NCBI RefSeq assembly: GCF_022809355.1
Contig: NZ_JAKZMM010000036.1
Location: 1 to 41,287, forward strand
Source: Parabacteroides faecalis
GTDB lineage: Bacteria; Bacteroidota; Bacteroidia; Bacteroidales; Tannerellaceae
Reading direction: 5' to 3'
Length of the DNA: 41,287 nucleotides
Of this stretch, positions 35,211 to 41,287 are shown one piece after another. The position numbers and the translations under genes are program-made. Each line of letters starts with the position of its first letter. The stretch's first letter is position 1. The notes beneath the pieces were generated by a model, which worked only from the letters and a program-made list of their open reading frames with translations, made no database searches and was not told the DNA's origin.

Positions 35211-35953
35211 TCGGCAACAACCAGTACCGAAGGCATTGTATAAACGGCCGGTGTATTCAGAGGTCTTGGGCTCGTCGTACACTGGCTCACCACACGCAGA
35301 TTATATTCTCCCTTCGGCAGATCCCGAGGTATCAAGGCGATAATATTCCGACGCGTACAACGGACAAACGACTCGGGTGGAATGTGCAAAACCACCTCCT
35401 CGGTTCCTGCCCGAAGCAGATAAAGGCCCCGCTCAGGAGAAGTTCCGTTCATCAACAGCATAGAACCGGTCAATGAAATGCTCAGCCCACGCGTAATCCG
35501 CTCATTGATCGTTCGGCTACCCGCATCTTCCACCGTGTAGATGGCCAACCGTGAAGCTGCTGCATCTGTTTCATGCAAAAGTGGGTCGGCCAACGCTTTC
35601 TTTAAACGCGGACTTAATGAGAAGCGAACTGTAGCCTCGTTCTTACGCCGGGCCTCGGGTTGGAGGCGATTGGTATCCCACAAGCCCGTCACACTGGGAG
35701 TCAGTATCCCTAACGGCAGATGAACCGACGAGCCGTCCAACAGGCAGTCTTCCATCTCATTAAACAAAGCGGTAGCTGCATGACGAAGTGTTTCGGCATT
35801 CAATCCGCACGCCTGGTCTTTCGCCAAACGCTCAATGATATCGTCGAGTGTATATGCACCCTTCAATACGACTTGCGGGAACAAACAACCCTCTGAAGGC
35901 TTTAAGTTTGACCGTACCAGTCTGATTTTCCATTCAGCTCTTTTCTTTCTCAT
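35189..35953 (-). CDS. HU-like DNA-binding protein with C-terminal DUF4469 domain
   Basis: A 254-aa protein. Residues about 1-120 match the atypical HU/IHF-like family of Bacteroidota (DIIERLAKD, TLRHAATALFNEMEDCLLDGSSVHLPLGILTPSVTG in parts), but the usual long DNA-binding arm is altered. Residues about 135-250 resemble the DUF4469 immunoglobulin-like domain (ISLTGSMLLMNG, GLYLLRAGTEE, LPKGEYNLRVVSQ). The paralogous family is common, and its role is unknown (nucleoid or surface association are both conceivable). It is divergent from ygiQ, across a region with array C, and is followed 42 bp later by the C69 gene. Confidence 0.82.
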   Translation of the reverse strand: MRKKRAEWKIRLVRSNLKPSEGCLFPQVVLKGAYTLDDIIERLAKDQACGLNAETLRHAATALFNEMEDCLLDGSSVHLPLGILTPSVTGLWDTNRLQPEARRKNEATVRFSLSPRLKKALADPLLHETDAAASRLAIYTVEDAGSRTINERITRGLSISLTGSMLLMNGTSPERGLYLLRAGTEEVVLHIPPESFVRCTRRNIIALIPRDLPKGEYNLRVVSQCTTSPRPLNTPAVYTMPSVLVVADLQENKE

Positions 35954-35984
35954 CTGTACAGCTTATTATTAGTTAATATCTTTA

Positions 35985-35992
35985 CAAAGATA
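35985..35992 (-). promoter_or_regulatory. -7 element for the HU-like gene
   Basis: The minus strand reads TATCTTTG, an exact match, 31 bp upstream of the ATG at 35953. Its upstream side runs directly into array C, so the array overlaps where a -33 box would be. Confidence 0.6.
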
Positions 35993-35999
35993 GAGAATT

Positions 36000-36087
36000 A
36001 TTCCAGAAAGAATATATTTTTATTCTTAGAAAGATAAATAAATATTCCAAGAAGAATATTTTATTATTCCAAGAAAAATAACAACTA
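36000..36087. repeat. four-unit 22-bp palindrome-like array (array C)
   Basis: Units begin with ATTC at 36000, 36022, 36044 and 36066, exactly 22 bp apart. The core is ATTC-N6-GAAT (ATTCCAGAAAGAAT, ATTCCAAGAAGAAT) in units 1 and 3 and degenerate in units 2 and 4; unit 3 extends to AATATTC/GAATATT arms. It is AT-rich throughout. It shows the same four-unit layout as arrays A and B, with a one-base longer period and a different core. Confidence 0.75.
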
Positions 36088-36121
36088 CTACACGGATAGG
36101 ATGAAAGGTCGTGATAACTCC

Positions 36122-36153
36122 ATTGACTGCCAGAAAGAAAATTATTACCTTTG
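36122..36153 (+). promoter_or_regulatory. promoter of ygiQ
   Basis: -7 box TACCTTTG at 36146-36153 with a 3-of-4 -33 match (ATTG, 36122-36125) at 20-bp spacing. The -7 box ends 4 bp before the ATG at 36158, predicting a leaderless transcript. Confidence 0.65.
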
Positions 36154-36157
36154 CAAC

Positions 36158-37978
36158 ATGAAAACGTATAGACCTGAGGCATGGTTGCCTACAACAAAAA
36201 AAGAGGTAGAAGCGCGTGGCTGGGACTACCTGGATGTGATCCTGTTCAGCGGAGACGCGTATGTGGATCATCCGTCGTTTGGTGCCGCCGTCATCGGACG
36301 GACACTGGAAGCAATGGGACTACGGGTGGCGATCGTCCCGCAACCCGATTGGCGGGGTGATTTCCGCGACTTCAAGAAGCTGGGAGCACCCCGTCTGTTC
36401 TTCGGCGTTTCGGCCGGAGCGATGGATTCGATGATCAATCACTACACCGCCAACAAGCGGTTGCGTAGCGATGATGCTTACACGCCAGACCGCCGTGCCG
36501 GTATGCGGCCCGATTACCCCAGCATTGTTTATACCAAGATACTGAAGGAACTCTACCCCGACGTACCAGTCGTATTAGGCGGTATCGAAGCCTCCATGCG
36601 CCGCCTGACGCACTACGATTACTGGCAAGACCAGTTGCGGCCGGGTATCCTCATCGACAGTCCGGCAGACTTGCTGATCTATGGCATGGGAGAAAAACCG
36701 ATACAGGAGCTGGTACGCCGTCTGCAGACTGGAACACCCTTTCACGAGATTCATGACATTCCACAGACTGTCTATCTCTCTGCCAAGGTTCAACCAGAAG
36801 CAGATGATATCCTTCTCTTTTCCCACGAAGAATGTCTGAAAGACAAACTCAAGCAGGCCAAAAACTTCCGTCATATTGAAGAAGAATCGAATAAGCAGCA
36901 TGCTCAGCGCATCCTGCAGCGATGTGGCAGGCAGACCCTTGTCGTCAATCCTCCCTTCCCTCCCATGACAGAAGCCGAGATAGACGCCAGCTTCGACCTG
37001 CCCTATACCCGCCTGCCCCATCCGAAGTACAAGGGCAAAGTGATCCCAGCCTTCGAGATGATCAAGTTTTCGGTCAATATCCATCGCGGATGCTTTGGCG
37101 GTTGTGCCTTTTGTACCATCTCCGCCCATCAGGGGAAGTTCATCGCCTCCCGAAGTAAAGAATCCATCCTGAAAGAAGTCAAGGCGATCACCGAGATGCC
37201 GGACTTCAAAGGCTATTTGAGTGATTTGGGCGGACCCTCGGCCAATATGTACCGCATGAAAGGACTGAATCCGGAGATCTGCGCCAAATGCAAGAAGCCG
37301 TCGTGTATCTCGCCCGTAGTCTGTAAGAACCTGAATGCAGATCATACCCCACTTCTGGAACTATATAAAGAAGTAGATAAGATTCCGGGAATCAAGAAAT
37401 CTTTCATCGGAAGCGGAGTGCGCTACGACCTGCTCCTCCATCGTTATGATAATGAAGCCCTCAACCAGTCGGCACATAAGTATGTAGAGGAGTTGATAGC
37501 CCGTCACGTTTCGGGTCGCTTGAAAGTCGCCCCCGAACATACACAAGACGAGGTATTGAAACAGATGCGTAAGCCCTCGTTCAAACTCTTCGAACAATTC
37601 AAGAAGATCTTCGACCGGGTGAACAAGCAGCAGGGACTGAACCAGCAACTCATCCCATACTTCATTTCCAGTCATCCGGGCTGTACCGAACTCGATATGG
37701 CAGAGTTGGCTGTTATCACGAAAGGTCTCCACTTCCAGTTGGAACAGGTACAGGACTTCACTCCTACACCCATGACTCTGGCTACCGAGATGTATTACAC
37801 AGGCTACCATCCTTATACCCTGGAGAAAGTCTATACGGCACGGACTAAAGAGCAGAAGTTAGCTCAGCGTCAATTTTTCTTCTGGTACAAACCGGAATAC
37901 CGGCAACAGATCATGAAGGAATTACAGAAGATGAAACGGCGAGACCTGATCGATAAGCTCTTCAGAAGGAATAAATAA
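36158..37978 (+). CDS. ygiQ: YgiQ family radical SAM protein
   Basis: A 606-aa radical SAM enzyme of the YgiQ family (unknown reaction). The cluster motif C312-x3-C316-x2-C319 lies in HRGCFGGCAFC. Flanking family features are the N-terminal YgiQ domain (LPTTKKEVEARGWD, about 9-22; SAGAMDSMINHYTANKR, about 89-105) and further Cys at CAKCKKPSC. I take the ATG at 36158 (MKTYRPEAWLP) because the promoter -7 box occupies 36146-36153; a frame opening at 36101 would start upstream of the transcript. A VOC protein gene follows after 44 bp. Confidence 0.94.
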   Translation: MKTYRPEAWLPTTKKEVEARGWDYLDVILFSGDAYVDHPSFGAAVIGRTLEAMGLRVAIVPQPDWRGDFRDFKKLGAPRLFFGVSAGAMDSMINHYTANKRLRSDDAYTPDRRAGMRPDYPSIVYTKILKELYPDVPVVLGGIEASMRRLTHYDYWQDQLRPGILIDSPADLLIYGMGEKPIQELVRRLQTGTPFHEIHDIPQTVYLSAKVQPEADDILLFSHEECLKDKLKQAKNFRHIEEESNKQHAQRILQRCGRQTLVVNPPFPPMTEAEIDASFDLPYTRLPHPKYKGKVIPAFEMIKFSVNIHRGCFGGCAFCTISAHQGKFIASRSKESILKEVKAITEMPDFKGYLSDLGGPSANMYRMKGLNPEICAKCKKPSCISPVVCKNLNADHTPLLELYKEVDKIPGIKKSFIGSGVRYDLLLHRYDNEALNQSAHKYVEELIARHVSGRLKVAPEHTQDEVLKQMRKPSFKLFEQFKKIFDRVNKQQGLNQQLIPYFISSHPGCTELDMAELAVITKGLHFQLEQVQDFTPTPMTLATEMYYTGYHPYTLEKVYTARTKEQKLAQRQFFFWYKPEYRQQIMKELQKMKRRDLIDKLFRRNK

Positions 37979-38022
37979 AAGACATTTGAAAACGAGTCAA
38001 CAACAATAAAAACAGACAATAT

Positions 38023-38400
38023 ATGGAAATCAAAGCAAGATTCGACCATTTCAACATCAATGTATTGGACTTACAGCGTAGTATCGCTTTTTATGAGAAA
38101 GCATTAGGTCTGAAAGAACACCATCGTAAAGAAGCTTCGGATGGTTCCTTTATCTTAGTCTATCTGGCAGACGACCAAGGGAACTTCCTTCTGGAACTGA
38201 CTTGGCTACGAGACCGGCAGGAAGCCTATGAATTAGGTGATAACGAAAGCCACTTATGTTTCCGAGTAGCTGGAGATTACGATGCTGTCCGTGCTTATCA
38301 TAAAGAGATGGGATGTGTATGCTTCGAGAATGAAGCCATGGGGCTTTACTTCATCAACGACCCAGATGACTATTGGATTGAAGTTCTCCCGATGAAATAA
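38023..38400 (+). CDS. VOC-family protein (lactoylglutathione lyase-like)
   Basis: A 125-aa single vicinal-oxygen-chelate module pair. It begins FDHFNINVLDLQRSIAFYEKALGL, where H9 is the expected first metal ligand, and ends with YFINDPDDYWIEVLP, where the Glu before VLP is the expected last ligand. This pattern matches glyoxalase I-like enzymes. Whether it acts on glutathione adducts is uncertain, since Bacteroidota often lack glutathione. It follows ygiQ and is closed by a terminator. Confidence 0.9.
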   Translation: MEIKARFDHFNINVLDLQRSIAFYEKALGLKEHHRKEASDGSFILVYLADDQGNFLLELTWLRDRQEAYELGDNESHLCFRVAGDYDAVRAYHKEMGCVCFENEAMGLYFINDPDDYWIEVLPMK

Positions 38401-38417
38401 AGAATCATACAAAAACT

Positions 38418-38457
38418 AAAAAGTCCGTTGGAACGAACAACCAACGGACTTTTTTTA
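38418..38457. terminator. bidirectional Rho-independent terminator
   Basis: AAGTCCGTTGG (38421-38431) pairs with CCAACGGACTT (38441-38451), with A-rich sequence on the left and seven T on the right. It serves the VOC gene (+) and the sulfatase gene (-). Confidence 0.93.
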
Positions 38458-38460
38458 TTC

Positions 38461-40002
38461 CTATTCTACTTCATCCGGCCAAGGCACTGCTTTCCCCGTC
38501 GCTTTGAAAGCCGGACGCTGTGCATCAACCGACCGCAGATACTTACCCAAATCAGCCGACAAACGTTTTACTATATCCGGATGCGAAGCCGCCACATCAT
38601 GCTTCTCGCTGATATCTTCCGGAATGTTATACAGTTCTTTCTTTCCTGTCTCATAGAAATAAATTAATTTCCAATCTCCTTGACGAATAGTACAAGTGGC
38701 CGCGATGCCTGGTCCATGTTCACCAGCCCAAATATTCGGGAAATTCCAATACAAGCTACGTCCTTCCGAAGGATCACCCGTTTGCTTCAACAACGGCACG
38801 AAACTGACACCATCAATCGGCTGCGGTGTCTGATAGTCTGTAATACCTGCCATCTCGAGAATCGTCGGGTAATAATCTTCAATCATCAGGTACTTATCGC
38901 ATCGAGTTCCTGGCTTCACCACCTTCGGCCAAGCCACAATCATCGGTTCACGAATTCCTCCTTCATAAGCAGAACCTTTCCCCGCTGTCAACGGATAGTT
39001 TTGGGTAAACAAAGGCTCATCCCGCCAACCAGATCCACTGGCATAGCCACCATTATCACCCATAAACAGAATGATCGTGTTATCAGCCTCGCCATTCTTC
39101 TCTAACCAATCCATGATGTCACCCAGGCTTTTGTCCATTCCTTCAATCAAAGAAGCATAAGCCGCTTCTTTATCCGACAACCCTTTTTGCTTGTACTTTT
39201 CATAGTACCGCATATCCTTGTCAATCGGGATATGGATTGCATAATGCGACATATACAAATAGAACGGCTGATTATAAGCCTTCGCTTTATCAAGGGCCTT
39301 CAACGCCTCTTGAGTCAAGGCTTCCGTAGCGAAAGTACCCGTCTGCCAATAATGCTCCAGTCCCGGTATTGCCATCAATGAAGTAGGATTTCCTTTCTCA
39401 TCATGACCATAATTCCGTTCACTCAAATAAGTAGCCAAACCACCGGCTGCATGTCCACAGATATTCGTTTCAAAACCAAAGTGACAAGGATTTTCTCCTG
39501 GTGTGTCAATAGCTCCCCAGTGCGCCTTTCCGCAATGAATCGTATGATAACCATTCTCCCTCAACAACTCAACGAAAGAAGTCCCGACAAAAGTATGTTC
39601 TGTCCCTGACACCTGCGCAATCCCATTAATATTCCATACGGGAAGATTCAATACCTCTGTTTCTCCATCCGTACTCTTGTCCTTCTCCAAAGTCCAGTTA
39701 GTGACCCGATGCCGGGCAGCGTTACAACCTGTCATCAAACTACACCGAGTAGGCGAACTAATGCTACAAGCATAAGCCTGCGTAAACATCATCCCCTGTC
39801 GGGCCAGCCGCTCCATATTCGGAGTTTCATACCGCTCGTTGTACATTGTCTTCTGATTCCAAAACGGAAGCGACGTATCCTGCCATCCCATGTCATCCAC
39901 CAAGAAAAGAATGATGTTCGGTTTCTTTTCTTGCTCTTGAGCCATTCCATTCACTATTGGCAGCATCGCCAACGAAAATAAAAGAGTCTTCTTCATCGTC
40001 AT
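38461..40002 (-). CDS. Ser-type sulfatase
   Basis: A 513-aa secreted sulfatase (S1 family). A signal peptide (about residues 3-21, ending NGMAQEQ) precedes the metal-binding VDDMGW (D36, D37). The formylglycine motif is S82-S-P-T-R86-C-S-L-M-T-G, so the modified residue is Ser, which needs the radical-SAM maturase anSME rather than the Cys-type system. The catalytic His/Lys segments (YHTIHCGKAHWG, about 152-163) and a late GDNGGY are present. Substrate is a sulfated glycan of unknown type. It stands alone, without a SusCD pair. An alternative start at Met3 is possible. Confidence 0.94.
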   Translation of the reverse strand: MTMKKTLLFSLAMLPIVNGMAQEQEKKPNIILFLVDDMGWQDTSLPFWNQKTMYNERYETPNMERLARQGMMFTQAYACSISSPTRCSLMTGCNAARHRVTNWTLEKDKSTDGETEVLNLPVWNINGIAQVSGTEHTFVGTSFVELLRENGYHTIHCGKAHWGAIDTPGENPCHFGFETNICGHAAGGLATYLSERNYGHDEKGNPTSLMAIPGLEHYWQTGTFATEALTQEALKALDKAKAYNQPFYLYMSHYAIHIPIDKDMRYYEKYKQKGLSDKEAAYASLIEGMDKSLGDIMDWLEKNGEADNTIILFMGDNGGYASGSGWRDEPLFTQNYPLTAGKGSAYEGGIREPMIVAWPKVVKPGTRCDKYLMIEDYYPTILEMAGITDYQTPQPIDGVSFVPLLKQTGDPSEGRSLYWNFPNIWAGEHGPGIAATCTIRQGDWKLIYFYETGKKELYNIPEDISEKHDVAASHPDIVKRLSADLGKYLRSVDAQRPAFKATGKAVPWPDEVE

Positions 40003-40026
40003 TTATCTTTTGCATTAACTAGTGGA

Positions 40027-40034
40027 CAAAAATA
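40027..40034 (-). promoter_or_regulatory. -7 element for the sulfatase gene
   Basis: The minus strand reads TATTTTTG, fitting TAnnTTTG, about 25 bp upstream of the sulfatase ATG. No good -33 match. Confidence 0.45.
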
Positions 40035-40084
40035 CGGAATTATTTTTATCTGCCGGCCAACATTCTTCCCCTGAGAAGAAATTT

Positions 40085-40116
40085 CTTGCACGTATGAATA
40101 AAACCCCGTATCTTTG
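40085..40116 (+). promoter_or_regulatory. promoter of the queuosine-precursor transporter
   Basis: -7 box TATCTTTG (40109-40116) with a 3-of-4 -33 match (CTTG, 40085-40088) at 20-bp spacing. Predicted transcription start is near 40119-40121, directly at the 5' edge of the putative riboswitch stem. Confidence 0.7.
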
Positions 40117-40120
40117 CAGT

Positions 40121-40151
40121 CGAGTGCTTGATAAACCTCGTTAAAAACAAG
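40121..40151 (+). ncRNA. putative preQ1 class I riboswitch
   Basis: Stem P1 is CGAG (40121-40124) with CTCG (40137-40140). The 12-nt loop contains CTTG (40127-40130), which pairs exactly with CAAG (40148-40151) after an A-rich tail TTAAAAA, giving an H-type pseudoknot. By position the expected ligand-contact bases are present: U just inside P1 (40125), C at the end of the loop (40136) and A before the P2 strand (40147). The tail resembles that of known short preQ1-I aptamers. The P2 strand ends 5 nt before the ATG, so ligand binding could block translation initiation. P1 is only 4 bp, which is short. The downstream gene is a queuosine-precursor transporter, the expected target. Confidence 0.75.
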
Positions 40152-40156
40152 AATAT

Positions 40157-40840
40157 ATGCAAAGAACAACAGTTAGTGTGCCCTTCATGTTATTGGGCAT
40201 TCTTTTTAATGTCTGCCTAGTTGCAGCCAATCTTTTAGAGACAAAAGTAATTCAATTCGCAGGAGTTACAGCGACTGCCGGTCTGATTGTCTTTCCCGTA
40301 TCTTATATTATCAACGATTGTATTGCAGAAGTCTGGGGATTTAAGAAAGCCCGCTTAATTATTTGGAGTGGCTTTGCTTCCAATTTTTTGGTTATTGCTT
40401 TCGCTCAAATTGCAACAGCTTTACCTGCAGCTCCGTATTGGAATGGCGAAGAAGCCTTCAATTTCGTATTTGGTTTAGCTCCTCGTATTGCGATAGCCAG
40501 TTTACTTGCCTTTTTGGTAGGTTCTTTTCTTAATGCCTACGTAATGAGTAAAATGAAATTGGCATCTCAAGGGAAAAACTTCTCCTTACGAGCTGTTCTT
40601 TCTACCTTAGTGGGCGAAAGTGCAGATTCATTAATTTTCTTTCCCATCGCATTTGGTGGATTAATACCTGGGAATGAGTTATTGATCATGATTATGACTC
40701 AAGCCGTACTAAAATCTTTATACGAAGTTATCATTCTTCCTATTACTATCTGTATCGTCCGTTACATTAAGAAAGTAGATGGTAGCGATGTATTTGATGA
40801 ACATATTTCTTATAATGTATTAAGAGTAAATGATCTTTAA
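40157..40840 (+). CDS. yhhQ: queuosine precursor transporter (VUT family)
   Basis: A 227-aa inner-membrane protein with about six transmembrane helices (about 11-27, 37-56, 67-86, 106-126, 148-169, 177-199). It matches the YhhQ/QPTR family (DUF165, COG1738), which imports preQ0/preQ1 or queuine-type precursors of the tRNA base queuosine. Family segments visible are LLETKVIQFAG, SYIINDCIAEVWGFKKAR and STLVGESADSLIFFPIAFGG (in parts). A putative preQ1 riboswitch fills its 5' leader, which supports the assignment. It is a single gene, divergent from the sulfatase. Confidence 0.93.
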   Translation: MQRTTVSVPFMLLGILFNVCLVAANLLETKVIQFAGVTATAGLIVFPVSYIINDCIAEVWGFKKARLIIWSGFASNFLVIAFAQIATALPAAPYWNGEEAFNFVFGLAPRIAIASLLAFLVGSFLNAYVMSKMKLASQGKNFSLRAVLSTLVGESADSLIFFPIAFGGLIPGNELLIMIMTQAVLKSLYEVIILPITICIVRYIKKVDGSDVFDEHISYNVLRVNDL

Positions 40841-40945
40841 GAGAAATCGTCAAGTTTCCTCTTTTTGAGCAATCGAGAAATCTCCTTGACAAACAAACGA
40901 TTCATCAATTATTTATCAAGCATCAATAAAAAAGTAGAACAAATA

Positions 40946-40976
40946 TTTGCTTATTCAAATAAAATGCGTACCTTTG
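40946..40976 (+). promoter_or_regulatory. promoter of tRNA-Arg
   Basis: -33 box TTTG (40946-40949) and -7 box TACCTTTG (40969-40976) with 19-bp spacing; both match the Bacteroidota consensus. The -7 box ends 19 bp before the mature tRNA 5' end. Confidence 0.78.
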
Positions 40977-40995
40977 CAACGCATTTGACAAGGAT

Positions 40996-41069
40996 GGTCA
41001 GGTAGCTCAGCTGGATAGAGCAACAGCCTTCTAAGCTGTGGGTCCTGGGTTCGAATCCCAGCCCGATCA
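40996..41069 (+). tRNA. tRNA-Arg (anticodon UCU)
   Basis: A 74-nt cloverleaf: D stem GCTC/GAGC, anticodon stem ACAGC/GCTGT with loop CTTCTAA (anticodon TCT at 41030-41032, decoding AGA), five-base variable region, and T arm CTGGG-TTCGAAT-CCCAG. CCA is not encoded. The acceptor stem (GGTCAGG 40996-41002 / CCCGATC 41062-41068) has an A-C mismatch at pair 5-68 and a G-U at 2-71, which is unusual but leaves five Watson-Crick pairs. It has a good promoter upstream and a terminator downstream. Confidence 0.95.
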
Positions 41070-41080
41070 CTCAAATATAG

Positions 41081-41117
41081 ACGTGAATAACTGAAACAAA
41101 GTTATTCACGTTTTTTC
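41081..41117 (+). terminator. Rho-independent terminator of tRNA-Arg
   Basis: ACGTGAATAACT (41081-41092) and AGTTATTCACGT (41100-41111) form a perfect 12-bp stem with a 7-nt loop, followed by a T-run to 41116. Confidence 0.93.
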
Positions 41118-41154
41118 TTTTATCTACTTACACAACAATTGCACAACACACAGA

Positions 41155-41198
41155 GGATCAACGTAAAAATATGAGGGGATCAACGTAAAAATATGAGG
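41155..41198. repeat. 22-bp perfect tandem duplication
   Basis: Two identical 22-bp copies, each starting GGATCAACGTAAAA, run head to tail at 41155-41176 and 41177-41198, downstream of the tRNA-Arg terminator. Unlike arrays A-C the unit is not palindromic. It could be the edge of a longer element cut by the window end, or a recent slippage duplication. Confidence 0.75.
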
Positions 41199-41287
41199 GA
41201 TTAGAAATTTAAGCATAAATATTGCAAAGTCTAAAGAGAAAGAAAGCTTTGTCTTTCACCCCTCTGAACTGAGAACGAAAGTTCTTT

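Noticed and set aside
36575-37345. 256-codon frame antisense to ygiQ
   Set aside because: It is fully inside ygiQ, which has an intact radical SAM motif; no family features on the opposite strand.

Overview
The window reads as a core-genome stretch of a Bacteroidales bacterium, most likely close to Parabacteroides/Bacteroides. Three things point there. Upstream regions carry the Bacteroidota -7 element TAnnTTTG rather than Shine-Dalgarno motifs. The families are typical of that order: a DUF2148 ferredoxin-fold protein, a GGGtGRT protein, an UpxY-type NusG paralogue, an HU/DUF4469 protein, a Porin_10-type porin and a PhoH-PIN protein. Most genes are ordinary housekeeping genes. I see no prophage, transposase, CRISPR array, defence island or toxin-antitoxin pair.

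Layout. 1-478: apparently non-coding, with a 14-bp inverted repeat. 479-1996 (-): an unknown 316-aa protein and a DUF2148 Fe-S protein. 2243-3645 (+): pyrBI, closed by a terminator. 3742-5033 (+): flavin reductase and a small outer-membrane barrel. 5050-14351 (-): a tight seven-gene block, in transcription order uvrA, 73-aa protein, YigZ, 258-aa protein, GtrA, dnaB, AddB-like nuclease. 14782-17619 (+): four-subunit 2-oxoacid:ferredoxin oxidoreductase with an extra 57-aa two-helix membrane protein between alpha and beta. 17689-20600 (+): porin and periplasmic solute-binding protein. 20634-21896 (+): DEAD-box helicase. 21986-25065 (-): fhs and phoH. 25318-27202 (-): NifU-like protein, 63-aa membrane protein and GGGtGRT protein. 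27623-29143 (+): cobQ. 29127-29627 (-): orphan UpxY/NusG paralogue. 29817-32928 (+): Tat-type Gfo/Idh/MocA oxidoreductase, phenylacetate-CoA ligase and double-ACT protein. 32989-35953 (-): outer-membrane barrel, C69 dipeptidase and HU-like protein. 36158-38400 (+): YgiQ radical SAM protein and a VOC protein. 38461-40002 (-): sulfatase. 40157-40840 (+): queuosine-precursor transporter. 40996-41069 (+): tRNA-Arg(UCU).

Two observations stand out. First, three intergenic regions (14575-14658, 27397-27480, 36000-36087) each hold exactly four tandem, degenerate, palindrome-like units at a fixed 21- or 22-bp period. The core sequence differs at each locus but the architecture is the same. All three lie between divergently transcribed genes. 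I do not recognise this as a named element. Second, the 5' leader of the queuosine-precursor transporter folds on paper into a compact H-type pseudoknot with the expected ligand-contacting bases of a class I preQ1 riboswitch. Its predicted transcription start falls right at the base of the first stem.

Other points: two genes (porin at 17689, ygiQ at 36158) look leaderless because their -7 elements end 4-5 nt before the ATG. Two redox or Fe-S operons each contain a tiny two-helix membrane protein. Functions come from motif reading and family knowledge; no searches were run.
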